Of a stretch of 64,000 nucleotides of DNA, positions 44,665-55,509 are shown piece after piece. Positions within the stretch are counted from its first letter, which is position 1; every line of letters starts with the position of its first letter. Origin of the DNA: Isoetes taiwanensis (lineage: Eukaryota > Streptophyta > Lycopodiopsida > Isoetales > Isoetaceae); NCBI GenBank assembly GCA_021234155.1, contig JAJEKV010000042.1, forward strand, positions 2,045,257 through 2,109,256. Direction: 5' to 3'. The notes under the pieces are model-generated. The model saw only the letters and a program-made list of their open reading frames with translations, searched no databases and was not told the DNA's origin. A program made the translations under genes and the position numbers.

Positions 44665-44745
44665 TTGAGCGTGAACCGGATTTATATAGGGTTAATTAGC
44701 TCTTAGCGTGAATAATTTATTGCCTCAAATAACACGCCAGCGTCT
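44665..44745 (-). promoter_or_regulatory. Minus-strand promoter with TATA box and motif pair (second copy)
   Basis: GACGCTGGCGTG (44732-44743) and ATTATTCACGCTA (about 44703-44715) lie upstream of CCCTATATAAATCCGG (44674-44690) on the minus strand, followed by a further TTCACGC. It is a paralogue of the promoter at 43445-43525. Confidence 0.55.
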
Positions 44746-45094
44746 GAAATTCCATGACTATATTATCTAGGGTATATTATTATGGATAATAAATTCTCAC
44801 GTCTATTAGTTATATGTCTTTTCGTAATCATATATCCAAATTTTCGATAATTAAAATTTGGATATATTTATATAAATGTCATTTCCTTGTTGTTGCCATG
44901 AAAATTCTTGTTTTAAATGATTTCGTTTACGCCCATTGTTATTATTATATTAAACCTATTTCCAAGGAATTTCTTGCTTTTAAAAAATTTGATTTACCTC
45001 TACATATTCCATAAATGTAACGTATTACTTTTTTTTTATCTTATGGTGTAATAATTTTTTTCTTACTCATTGACTAAAAAGGGTGCAATTTGCC

Positions 45095-47990
45095 TAGGTC
45101 AATGGTGCCCCTCCAACTCAAGATGGTGAAAAGAGCAATATCAATGAAAAACCAACTCCTAGCAAGAATGTTGAAGAAAAACAATTAGTCCTCTATAGTA
45201 GGGTGCAATGGAGGAACAAGAAGGTGAGAATCATGCACAAGTGCAACAAGGAAATAGTAGGCCAAGGAGTCATTGTGCTAGCGGATCTGGTCAAGTCAAT
45301 TAATGATGAAAGGCTAGGGAAGACAATATTGGTATTGCAATTTCGATGTTGGAAGACAACCTGGAAAGGTAAAGGTTTGGGTGACAAGGAATGTTTTGGT
45401 TGTGTCAAGCAATTGGAGGTTCCTTGCATCATGGCATGGCCTATAAGTAGTGTTCAATTTGTGGAGGATTATATTTTTCCGAGCCCGAGGTTGTTGGGGA
45501 CAATGATTGTCTTGATATTGATCCATTGGCAGTTGGAACTCTAAACCTAGGCAAAAGGGGAGAAGTATCGGTTGCCGGACATTATCCTAGCAAAAGAGCC
45601 AAGTTGATTAGTGACACCAAACATTGAGACAATGGTGAAGGTTAGGGGCTCAGATTGTTGTTGGAGTGATTGTATGCAATTCTTCACAATAGAACAATTG
45701 GTGGAAGCAAGAGCCACTTTTCAAGAGTACAATCGTTGATGAGAGGAGGACCTACATGTACACAATCTTGAGCATGCACTTCAAGATGAAAGAAACCCAA
45801 ACAGAAAAAGATACCCTTTGCTAGGCAAATGGATATGTGCAAAAGCATGGCGAGTATCCATGCAATTCCAACTTCTTCATGGCATAATTGGCAAAAAAAA
45901 ACAAAAGAGGGGGAACAGGGATTGCTTTACATGGAAATAATGGTTTGTTGAGACCAACAGCTAGGACCACGGCCGCAGGGGAGATATTTGAAAAATATAT
46001 TGATTTCAATGCGAGTCTATGCCACACAAAAGCGTAAGGGATGAAAAGGGAAGAGCGGTTGTTGAGAAAAGGTTGCCATCACATTGTACTCAAAAGAGTA
46101 TTTTGGAAGAAGTGAATTCCCTACTTGAGAATTGGGAATTCTTCCAATATCCCAACCTAGCTTTAGTAGGTTATGGAAGAAGCATTTCAATCATGTCACC
46201 ATAGCAACTTCAAACAACTTTGCAAAGTGCAATTTATGTGCTAAGTTGAAGGAGACTCTTGATAAGACAGTGCAACCTAGTCAAAAGGGCTAGGATAAGG
46301 GAGCATATGAAGGACCATATGACTGACCAACTATCATGTAGATCATGTTATTGGATGTGGAGGACTTTATCCGCATTGGAACCCAATAACTATTTATGTA
46401 TTATACATGACAAGATGGACCAGCAAAAGATTTGTCTTCCACAATTCAAGTACATACCAAAGTCATGTGGAAGATCATACCCTTTCTGATCTCAATATTT
46501 GGGGCAATCTTGCATGGGCAGAATCAAACCCTCTTTTGTGGCCATTTTAGTTTGGAGTTGTGGAGTGATGGTCCAGTTTTTCATATTGGGAGTATCATGA
46601 GGTGTTTGAGAAACTATGAAAATGGATACAATGGTCACCTCCGGGACCTTCTGACTAGCCGGGCACTACATAGAGCATTGTTAGATGGAAACCCTAACAA
46701 TATTGAAAAGTTCAGCAAGGCAAGGTTTAGGAAGCATGGGTCTAATGAACATGTTGGAGCTTCAACTTCACGTGCTAAACCTCAAGATCTACCCAAAAGG
46801 TTTCTCTTGCAACTTGATAATTGTCTTTGGCCAAAATAAGAACGGTGGATGTTTTCTTTCCTATCCTACTTAAAATTTTGTGGGGATATTTGAAAGAGTT
46901 AATTTAGGGTTTCTTATGCCCGGGCATACCCATGAGGATGTGGATGCATTATTTGGCAAATATAGTTGTATCTTGAAGCGACAAACAAAGTGACCAACTT
47001 TCCTAGGCTAATGGAAATCTTGCATGAATGCACTACTCCAAACCCTATAGCTTCTCTCATAGAAGAAGTGCCCGATTGGAAGAGCTTTGTGGATGGTTAT
47101 ACATTGGATCTTGAAGGTCATTCAGGCCTCTGCAGTTCACTTTTGGGTGAGAGATGGGATTCCAATCTTCCAATGGAAGATGAGACCTTCAGAGGATGAG
47201 TGGAGAGGAGGGGAGGAAATATGGCGTAGAGATGAGAATGGCAAGCCTATGATACCTCTAGGTCAACCAAAAGCTTTAAAACCCATCAAGAAGTGAAGCA
47301 ATTGGGATTGACTAAGGAAGGAATCCAAGACTATATAAAGCATTGGCAAACCAATCGAGATGACACCAACCGTGCCTTGGTGGCTTCTTTGGAAGAAGGT
47401 GATTAACCCTGTTGGGGGAGATAGACACATCCTCGGATGAATTGAAAGAAGGGTGGTTGCCTAAAACTAGGTGGAAGACCTTAGCAGTGTTTGAGGATTT
47501 TGATGACACCTTTGTAAGTAGCATTCGCAAGCAATATGCTCCTCCTCCTTTCGACAAACACTATGTTGGTCCTAAGAACAATAGGCCAAAGTTTCTAGGC
47601 ATGGATGCTTATGAACCTTCCAATCGACTTGGAATGCCACCAATTTGTGGTAGTAAAGCCCGCAGATTTAGATACATATCCAGTGTGGTTGGGGTTCACT
47701 ATCTCTGATATTTGCAAAGAAGAAGGTAATATTAACTTCAACCATGTGCGGGTGGAATGGTGGTGTCCAGTGCATCAGTTGACCAACGTATCGGATAAAG
47801 AAAGGTATTTTCGATTGTTGGACAAAGAAATGGAGGAGAAATCCGAGTGATCCTGATCTTTGGCTAGACTATGAAAGTGTTTTGTACTCATGGACTCCAA
47901 ACACTATTCCAGCTAGAAATGCGAGAATTACAATACCTCAGGATGTCAGGAAGAAGGCTATGATATCATTGGGGGTGCTTGAAGAAAGTT
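45095..47990 (+). pseudogene. Decayed transposon-associated protein gene (DUF8039-like and DUF7869-like segments)
   Basis: Plus-strand coding text appears in order, across frame changes: 'EKQLVLYSRVQWRNKKVRIM' and 'IVGQGVIVLADLV', ending IMAWP (45160-45440), like the DUF8039-type domain; then 'ACNLVKRARIREHM'-like text, YLCIIHDKMDQQK (about 46395), 'WSDGPVFHIGSIMRCLRN' (46565), LLQLDNC (about 46805) and PGHTHEDVDALFGKYS (46918-46966). The last four match the DUF7869 type (IIxDKMDxxK, QxDNC, GHTHEDVDxxF), common in plant and animal mobile elements. The Asp and Glu positions resemble an RNase H-fold nuclease triad; that is inference. A tail of coding-like text continues to about 47990. Frameshifts and stops show decay; no TIRs were found. 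Confidence 0.65.
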
Positions 47991-48164
47991 GAATAACTAT
48001 GTAAATTTTTGTTATCACGTTTTTATGATATGGTGCTATATTGTGAAATATTGACTATTTTGTAAATAACATGATATTACGTTTTCATAATTTTGAGGTG
48101 AAATGTGTGAATTTGAATATGCTACTAAAAACATGCAATATGAAATTTGTCCCAAAATTAAGAT

Positions 48165-48967
48165 GCTATCTATTGGGAATTTTGTAGGATTAAATTACAT
48201 TTTTGTATGTAAAGATATGATTATTGCTGATGACCACTTTCTGATATACAGAGCTGCTGATTGCTCTCACCACAAGGATGAACTGTAAGCCCCCTTTTCC
48301 TGATTTGTCTAACTTTGCAGCTGCTACGGAGATCTTCAACAATGCGCATCGATGGCCCATCCCCCACTCCATTGATGAGGATCTGAATAAGCTCAAACCC
48401 TTTCTGCTCAATGGATTCCAGGCACACATTTTAGACAGATTCCTCTTTTGCTATGAAAGACTCCTTATAGATGAACAGTTCCTCCACTTCCGAGACATCT
48501 TCTACCACCACAAAGCACTGCAAGATGCCCATGGAGAAGCTCTCATCCTTTTCTCAGATACACCCCCTCTGTGGTTTTTTGCCTTTGCACCAGAGTGGAA
48601 CGAGATTGGCTGGCAATTGGATCCGGTGGCTACAGATTTGGTGATCATCGAAGAAGACGACACTGGGTCAGACTCAGATTTCATCCTACAAGGTCTTTAA
48701 CTGTAACGGCTTCCTCTTCAATTGGCATCTTTTTTGGTCCTCTGGCTATCAGTTACAAACCGTACTTTTTGTAGTTAAACGAATTCCATAATACTTATAA
48801 ACAGGTGGAATTCAGAAACTGCTGAACCCAAGGGGTTCCTTTTTTATTTTATGTAAATTTTCATGATCAATAGAAATCTTCCTTTTCTCCAAAAAAAAAA
48901 AAAATTTGCTTGAGAGCAAGGCAGCGGTCATTCCAGAACTGGGTTAAATTTGGCGATGCAAACTTAT
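48165..48967 (+). repeat. Direct copy of the LINE 3' end plus its host flank
   Basis: Matches 29147-29953 from GCTATCTATTGGG, inside ORF2, through ORF3, the poly(A) run, the TTTGCTTGAGAGC target duplication and 51 further bases of host flank. The A run is shorter (about 14). Only a few substitutions and one-base indels differ. Because the copy includes the 3' target duplication and private flank of the other locus, it arose by DNA duplication and not by a separate retrotransposition. The sequence before and after is unrelated to the source. Confidence 0.92.
48278..48700 (+). CDS. Second copy of the LINE third ORF (140 aa)
   Basis: Same length and frame as 29260-29682, again starting in the ATGAACTGTAA overlap. 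Visible differences are Thr to Ile in 'LLTDEQ' and a change of GRIS to GSDS near the end, where two single-base indels compensate for each other (CACGGG to CACTGGG, then one base lost). The frame is therefore kept despite indels. There is no evidence that it is transcribed, since the LINE promoter is absent. Confidence 0.45.
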   Translation: MNCKPPFPDLSNFAAATEIFNNAHRWPIPHSIDEDLNKLKPFLLNGFQAHILDRFLFCYERLLIDEQFLHFRDIFYHHKALQDAHGEALILFSDTPPLWFFAFAPEWNEIGWQLDPVATDLVIIEEDDTGSDSDFILQGL

Positions 48968-51040
48968 ATTTACCTTGTTAAAACAACACATGAAACAGAT
49001 GCAATGAGTATAAAGAGATGGTCATCATCTATTCTGCAGAGAATGGAGCACAAAGAGATGGGCATCATCTATTCTGCATAGAATGGAGTATCATTCCGAC
49101 ATCCACAATCTAACAGAGATAATGTCTATTGCATATGCACTCATGATACGATTCAAGCTTTCACATTGTCAGGAGTATGGAAGGAATGTATAAGACGATT
49201 AACTTTGTGCCATTTTTACTGTGGAATAAATATGGCAAATGCAATTTTATAAAAAAATGTAGGCCTATAATGTCTAAAACAGACTACTGTAGATAATATA
49301 AGAGCATAGTGACAACAAAATAACGTGGAAATGTAAAGAGCAAAGGGATCTATCATACTAAGAACAAATGACATGGAAATGGTTGCTTTACTATCTCCAT
49401 CTTGCCCTACTGCATGCTATCTATTGTTAATATCTATTGTTTGCATGCCATCTGCTTCTAATGCACCAAACAAATCCCAATCAAAAGAAAATAAAGACAT
49501 TGCTGATGTTAGTTGTTCCATTATAGAAGCATGATCTAGCTATTAATGTACATATAGTTTTGACCAAGTTTGGAGAAGACTATATACCTGAAAAAGATAT
49601 AGGGTCTGATGTTCTTGCTAGCTCTTGTTCAGCATGTCAGACATACACAGGTAGTATGTGCTTCAAATAAGCCACGCCATCTCTCCTCATAGCTCTTGTA
49701 AGGTTTAATTTTTCTAAGCATAAGAATGGTATTTACGCAATATCTTTGTAGTGTATAAGTGAGAAATGCTGCAATACAATGGCGTACCTGAGACTCAAAG
49801 CTTTAAGGTAGATTTCCATAAATGGAATTCCTTCCAAAATCCTGGCATTTGCTTTTAGCAAAAGCGCACGCCCTGGTATCTATAACAAAAAAGGAAAATA
49901 TATGAGATTGAAAACACAAAGCTTGAGCATGAAGACTATTCTCTATCAGAAAGCTAGAGAGCTTGGAACAATGAATTTTCTACGTGTTCTTATTCCTTTT
50001 CCAGAATCTTAAAGCAGAATTGAACATGCTAGGAATTTATGGAACTGTAAAATGTGATCTGTGATTAGCCTGATGAAGTGGATGTCAAGAATATATTCTA
50101 CCTTGTTGGTAATAGCAAGCAGCTTCTGTTTTATCTGAAATGCCTGAAAGATTCATGTAGTAGCTCACTTTTTTATCCTCAAACTGCAAGAAAAATAGTA
50201 CTATGCTATGTGCTTTTGAATGTTTCTGCACAACATCCCAGAAAGTTCAACAAAACACAATACAACATGGCATATGGATCACATATAGAATGCCTCACTA
50301 TTGGAAGTTTCTCCAGACATTTGATGGTTGCCTAAGATATGTGCTTCTATGCCTGATGTACCTGGCAGACACGATAAGGTTGTCAAAAATAGCGAATAAA
50401 GCTAGTAAGAAATGTGTAATGTGTTAATCTATCCCTTCTATATACAACAAATTTGCATAAAACAAATATCAACATGGTAATTGCTAAAGCATGCAACATG
50501 TCAAACAAAACGAATTGGACATGAAAGGCATGGAGGAATCTATGCCTGGAAGGAATGTAATATAAGCAAACGACATGTCCACTATAGCAGATGTAGAAGC
50601 TAGATATAGAAGCCATATGTATTTGGCTGCATCATCCTCAGGTGGACTGAGAACTTCTAATAGTTGGATATATAATGCTAACTGCCTTATTAGATAGATT
50701 ATCAAATAGAGCTGGTAGGTATGTGCTACAGCTTCGCTCTGCTATGGTCTGCTATATTTGTAGAACAGTCTATCACAGGATGAGCATTTGCAATCCAAAA
50801 CCTAATCACATTAGGACAATAATTATAGCTAAGGTATCTGGCACCATAGTGGCCTTGGCAATCGGAAGCAAACTCGATAAATTTTGCAGTGTTAGATGCA
50901 ATAAAAATGTGGCATGTTTATCTCTATCAATCAATGATAAGCATTGCCTCCTGCCAGGATTTTAAACGTTGTCTTAATATCTTTCGCATGAAGAAGCCAA
51001 ACATGTGGTTGAGCTATGAAGAAAGAACAATCACAAAATC
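48968..51040. other. Non-coding stretch without recognised gene
   Basis: A 30-bp duplication occurs near 49012-49085 ('aaagagatgggcatcatctattctgca'). Short frames have no motif. The first bases may continue the original host flank of the LINE locus. Confidence 0.4.
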
Positions 51041-51052
51041 TGATAGAAGTTA

Positions 51053-51630
51053 ATGCCATCGATGCGAGCCATCGAATCGGTATTCTCGAATGGGCGAGCA
51101 TGCATCTCTTGCATGCATGCATGTATTGCATGCATGCATGTATTGCATGCATTTTCTGTGGCCCTGGTCGTTTGGGATCGCTATTTCTTGCAGCCTCTTC
51201 ATCGACTCATCGGCGTTTTCTCCTCTCTCAGCAGTTCCCTTGACTCCCTTTTTTTTATACCAAGCAGGGAAGGGGCTTCTCCATGCTTGATTTGACAGTT
51301 TGGCGTCGTTTTCCATATTGGGACATGTTCTTCCCCGATCTTGTCCCTTTTTTGGCCATCCTTCAGCCTTCGACCTCGGTCTCGTTTTAATAAGGAAGTT
51401 CTCTTTTTGTCGGGAGCTTTTGTTTGTTTTCATGCGAGCCCTTATTCGACAATGCCATCGATCCGAGTCATCGGATCGGTATTCTCGAATGGGCGAGCAT
51501 GCATCTCTTGCATGCATGCATGCATTTTCTGTGGCCCTGGTTCGTTTGGGATCGCTATTTCTTGCAGCCTCTTTATCGACTTCTCATCGGCATTTTTCTC
51601 TCTCTCTCAGCAGTTCCCTTGACTCCCACC
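51053..51630. repeat. About 190-bp direct duplication with TGCATGCA tracts
   Basis: 51053-51250 and 51452-51630 share 'cggtattctcgaatggg', a (TGCATGCA)n tract, 'tctgtggccctgg', 'ggatcgctatttcttgcagcc' and 'cagcagttcccttgactccc'. The tract is longer in the first copy. A shorter related piece ('gtcgggagcttttgtttg') recurs at 51411 and 52135. Open frames in it are repeat artefacts. Confidence 0.85.
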
Positions 51631-51669
51631 CACCCTCCCTTAATGTGTATATTATTGTAAATGTTGTAT

Positions 51670-51768
51670 TTTGTCGCGTGGCACGCGTGACCAGCCCCTC
51701 GTTTTTTCGAGGTTGTTTTTTGTCGCGTGGCACGCGTGACCAGCCCCTCGCTTTTTGAGGTTGTTGTT
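51670..51768. repeat. 50-bp tandem duplication
   Basis: Two copies of a unit with TTGTCGCGTGGCACGCGTGA and 'ccagcccctcg', followed by a short hairpin (CCTCG-T-CGAGG in the first copy). Confidence 0.85.
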
Positions 51769-51899
51769 TTCTTATCTTTGTGTTTTAGTTTGTTGATGTG
51801 CGGGTACAGTGGGATGCGCGACTCCGTCTTCTTCAGGCTTCGTGGGTTTCTTTGTGGGAGCGTTTGTTTGCAGCCTTACATTGTATCCAAGCCCCTTGC

Positions 51900-52000
51900 C
51901 GAGGGCTTATCACTAGGGTTTTTCCTCGAAAACCCGAAAGGGCGGGGTTTTTTAATCCCGGCGATAAGCTCTCGGCGGGTACACTTAACCGACATCTGTA
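51900..52000 (+). other. LINE 3'-end-like segment
   Basis: The block from AGGGTTTTTCCTCGAAAACCC to GGGGTTTTTTAATCCC matches, on the opposite strand, the tail of the GC-rich LINE relic (about 11163-11215: GGGATTAAAAACCCC ... GGTTTTTGGGAAAAACC). It also sits between inverted CTTATC/GATAAG pairs. It is probably the 3' untranslated tail of a second LINE of that family, whose coding part is missing. Confidence 0.4.
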
Positions 52001-52060
52001 GAATTTTTTTTGGGGTCCAGATGATATAACTCGATATTCCCTGTGTTTATTCAATGTGAG

Positions 52061-53139
52061 TAGCTTGCAAATGTGCAGCTACCCATTCTCAACCAATGCA
52101 GAATTCTGCTGAGATGAATGAAAAGCCCAGCTAGTCGGGAGCTTTTGTTTGTTTTCATGTGAGTCCTTATTCGAGAATTTAAGTCATCAAAATCAATCAA
52201 AGATACATGAATGCTCAGAGGTCCATGATCTTAAGCAATCTTGGCATGCATGCCAAGATAGTTGAATCAGGCAAATATTTGACCTCCATTTCGTTTCACG
52301 CAATGGCCATTCCAATTTCCGAAAATGGATTTTCATAAGCGAAAATTAACTAAATTATAGCAAAGTCACAAAGCCCACCTTGCCAAAATATTACCTGGTA
52401 AAGTGGGATAGGCCATCAAAAGGTAAATCTAGGAAACTGGGGGTAACCCATCGGCCCTAGAACACCAGCCCATTTTAGAAGTTCTATCTGGAAAACGCAA
52501 TTCTATAAGCTTCCAATTATTTTGTTTGGTATTTGGGGACCGTATTTCACGCATTGTTTTGCCTAGATTTCGGGGGTGTATGTATCTGAAATAGTATGTC
52601 TAGGGTATTTTTTGAACGGGTTTGAGCTGCTTGCTGGCAAAAAAAAAGGAGGAATGTCCTCGTTTCATAATTTTTCATTCCTTACCGAAGATTACATTTA
52701 TTTCGATTGGTGTCTCCATGGTGTGAATTTAGAAGAAGATGGTTGTGGAGATTGGCATGTTTTGCGAAGGAACAGGTCAGATTTGCATGTCGTTGTTGTC
52801 GGTTCCTGGAGTGCAAGCTTGGAGGAACTGGCGACATCGGTTCATGGAGTGCAGACTTGGAGGAACTGGCGAAAGATAGCTTGGAGCAACTGCCGAAACC
52901 CTGCTGCTAGTGCAGATCCAGCCATGGCTTCATACCAGCCTTCATGCTATTTTCCCTTTGCTATTTTCGTTCGACCGAATCTCAGAAATCAGGTATGCCT
53001 GGAGGACCGATGTCGGTGATTGCTTGTTGAAAGCGATTTTTTAGAGGTTTCTTCCAGGACATCACAGTTTGTGCTTGTGGGTAGTGTGCTAGCTCTATCA
53101 ACTGAGTAGTCTGTTCTTTTTCTCATCTTGTTGTTCTGA
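52061..53139. other. Target region of the LTR retrotransposon; no gene recognised
   Basis: A 147-codon open frame at 52576-53019 has an internal duplication ('GSWSASLEELA', 'GVQTWRNWR') and no known domain. A short direct repeat of about 30 bp is visible near 52805-52870. No function is proposed. Confidence 0.3.
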
Positions 53140-53144
53140 ACCCC

Positions 53145-53904
53145 TGATACGGCACTAGCTTGGGGGCGTGGCTCAGAGAAAGGATTTGCAGAAAACACAG
53201 AGGCAAGGGTTCTTTTTATTGATGTTAAACCTTAGGTGTTTTAAAATTATAAATTACACTAGGGAACTATTGAAATCTAAAATAAACCATTGAAATGTTA
53301 AAGGTTAAGGAACTATTGAAATTTAAAACAAAGTAAAACAACGAACAAACGAAATAAAAGGCCACGGCAAACTGACCTGCCGAAACCAACTGCCCTTTTA
53401 GCCGACAAGGCCTAGCGTGGCCGGAAATAGCACCTGGGCTAACGTACCAGCCCGGGTTGTAGGAAAAGGCATCCGGATCTGCTAAGTTTAGCAGAAAAAG
53501 GGTCCGAGATGGCCGGATTTGGCATAAAAGGTAAAAGGCAAACCAAAATTAGATCAACCAACACCTTTTAGAGTAGTATAAATGAATCGGATCTGCTGAA
53601 TTGAGGAAGCGAAAAGTGTCTAGTGTGATATAGAAGTTTGACTGATGTAGATCCTCTAATAATTTGTGGTTGAATTTAAGTGCCTCCTTTGCTCTAGAGA
53701 ATTCCAGAGAATCCCAAAGAGGCTTTCCAGCTGGTTAGCAGACTCTCAGAATTGGGAGGAATTTGAGCTTAGACTTGCCGTGTTTGCAAATCAGAGCCCG
53801 GTTGGGTGGATAAATTGTGCCGAGAGACTTTGATCTGGAGATTCCAGACTGTTTGGACTAACTGTGTTTGATAGTCTTGCAGTTAGGGAAGCCCATTTGT
53901 ATCA
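53145..53904 (+). repeat. 5' LTR (760 bp)
   Basis: Starts TGATACGGCAC and ends TTTGTATCA. A TATA-like AGTATAAATGAA is at about 53576. It contains a stretch of about 47 bp (around 53755-53805) that the 3' LTR lacks. Confidence 0.95.
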
Positions 53905-53906
53905 GG

Positions 53907-53918
53907 TGGTATCAGAGC
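53907..53918 (+). other. Primer-binding site (initiator tRNA-Met)
   Basis: TGGTATCAGAGC lies two bases inside the 5' LTR end and is the classic complement of the initiator tRNA-Met 3' end. Confidence 0.9.
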
Positions 53919-53942
53919 TGCTGCATCCTAAGATCCTGTGAA

Positions 53943-55232
53943 ATGGCCCAGAACAAGTTTAATCTTCCTGTAGCTCAGCATAACCAGGATATGAATGTTG
54001 CTGCACAGATTGCGGTTCAGATTGGCATGCCTACATCTGCTAATTTTGAGGAGAATCAAAGGAAACTTGAATATGTAGCAATTTTGTATGGGCATTTGCC
54101 AGATATATTCCAACAGCCTCCTTTGCCTGCAAGCACGCCACCAGTTACTCCACCACCACCTGATTCTCCTACTGCAGTTGCCAATGCCAGAACAGGTCGA
54201 ATTAAATGGTTGGAGAAGGTAGAAGGAATGCCGTCATATGCCGGAGATAAACAGAGTCCACCAGCAGTTCTGGTATTCCTGGCAAGTTGGGAAAGTTTCT
54301 TTGAAAGAGTAAAAGCTACGGAGGAGCAGAAACTGCAAGCTATGGACAAATATTTAACTGACGTTGCCAGAATATGGTGGCAAGGGCGTAAAAAATTGTT
54401 ACCTCAGATAAAAACTTGGGCAGCTTTTAGAAAAGCATTCGAGTCGCACAACTTGCATGCAAATTATTACCCAGATCTTAAAAGACAGTGGGATCTTTTT
54501 AAGCAAGGGGAACATGAATCGGTACATCATTTTTACTCCAAGTTCTCCTACTTAGCGGTACAGATGGGAGAATTGCAGCCAGGAGGACTATCTGAAAGTG
54601 AAGTGACGCGAAAATTAATAGCTAGACTGCGAGATCCATTATATGCAGAGCTATGTTTTGCAGAACCATCGACTATTGATGAAGCGGTGCGAAAGGCTGA
54701 AGCCGCAGAGATGAAACTCAATCCTAGCATAATACGGTATGATATCTGGGAGGGGTACCCTCAGGAGAAAAATTTTAAGCCAGATAATGGCAAGGCATCT
54801 GAAAGAGAGAATAAGCGGTATCGAGTAAGTGCCTTGCTTGGCAATGAAGAACCCCGTACGAAGAGAAGCAATGGAGAACGCGGGACGGCCAAAGCACAGG
54901 CAAACGCACCCCCGGGAGGATGTTTTGTATGTGGAGGCCCACACTATAAGAATCAATGTCCAAAAGTCATATCCAAAGGGGATCCTGAACAACCAAAGGA
55001 GGATACTCGAGCAAAGGCCCGAACATCTGCACAGATTGCCCATGTTCGTGTTGAGAAGAAGTTCCTGAAAAGATTCCTGAAAGTTCCCACGCTAAGTTTG
55101 ACAAAGAAAAGGCCGAAGACTATGAAAGAAGTCGGCTTCAAATCGGCTATGTGGGTAAAAACAAGTAGAGTAAAATGTCTGTGTAGACATGTGTTTGTTG
55201 AATGGTTTGAGCATTGTATTCATTTGGTTTGA
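53943..55232 (+). CDS. Gag polyprotein of TR-GAG element (429 aa)
   Basis: The open frame extends upstream into the LTR, but the Met at 53943, 38 bases after the LTR, is the likely start. The N-terminal 90 residues are Gln/Pro-rich. A gypsy-type Retrotrans_gag domain follows (about residues 75-270): WWQGRKKLLPQIKTWAAF, YYPDLKRQWDLFKQGEHES and 'VTRKLIARLRDPLYAELCF'. A zinc knuckle CFVCGGPHYKNQC (54921-54959, Cx2Cx3Hx4C) is one residue short of the canonical Cx2Cx4Hx4C. The C-terminus is basic, rich in Lys and Arg. Gag forms the particle that packages element RNA. The frame is intact. Nothing Pol-like follows before the PPT. Confidence 0.92.
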   Translation: MAQNKFNLPVAQHNQDMNVAAQIAVQIGMPTSANFEENQRKLEYVAILYGHLPDIFQQPPLPASTPPVTPPPPDSPTAVANARTGRIKWLEKVEGMPSYAGDKQSPPAVLVFLASWESFFERVKATEEQKLQAMDKYLTDVARIWWQGRKKLLPQIKTWAAFRKAFESHNLHANYYPDLKRQWDLFKQGEHESVHHFYSKFSYLAVQMGELQPGGLSESEVTRKLIARLRDPLYAELCFAEPSTIDEAVRKAEAAEMKLNPSIIRYDIWEGYPQEKNFKPDNGKASERENKRYRVSALLGNEEPRTKRSNGERGTAKAQANAPPGGCFVCGGPHYKNQCPKVISKGDPEQPKEDTRAKARTSAQIAHVRVEKKFLKRFLKVPTLSLTKKRPKTMKEVGFKSAMWVKTSRVKCLCRHVFVEWFEHCIHLV

Positions 55233-55494
55233 GATAATGAAAGTTTTTTTCAAATGAATGTTGCTCTAAAATTTAGAAGGGGGCAACTGTGACTGCAGCA
55301 CAGAAGCCAGACCCTTATAATTGTAAGGCAGATGATAAGTTTACCAGCCTAGGAAAAAATCCTTTCAAAGCAGATAGTCAGGCGACTAGCTTAGAAAAGA
55401 AAGGTGGTTATTCCAGACAAAGCAGATAGTCAGGTGACTAGCTTTGGGAAAGATTGTTACTCCCTAAGGCAGATGATCGAGGACGATCAGCCTT

Positions 55495-55509
55495 GGGAAG
55501 GGAGGGAAT
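55495..55509 (+). other. Polypurine tract
   Basis: TGGGAAGGGAGGGAAT ends directly at the 3' LTR, the place where plus-strand priming occurs. Confidence 0.8.

Noticed and set aside
36183-44745. Endogenous giant-virus segment
   Set aside because: The mixture of unknown ORFs and repeated motifs raised the idea, but splice sites are present and no viral hallmark gene was recognised.
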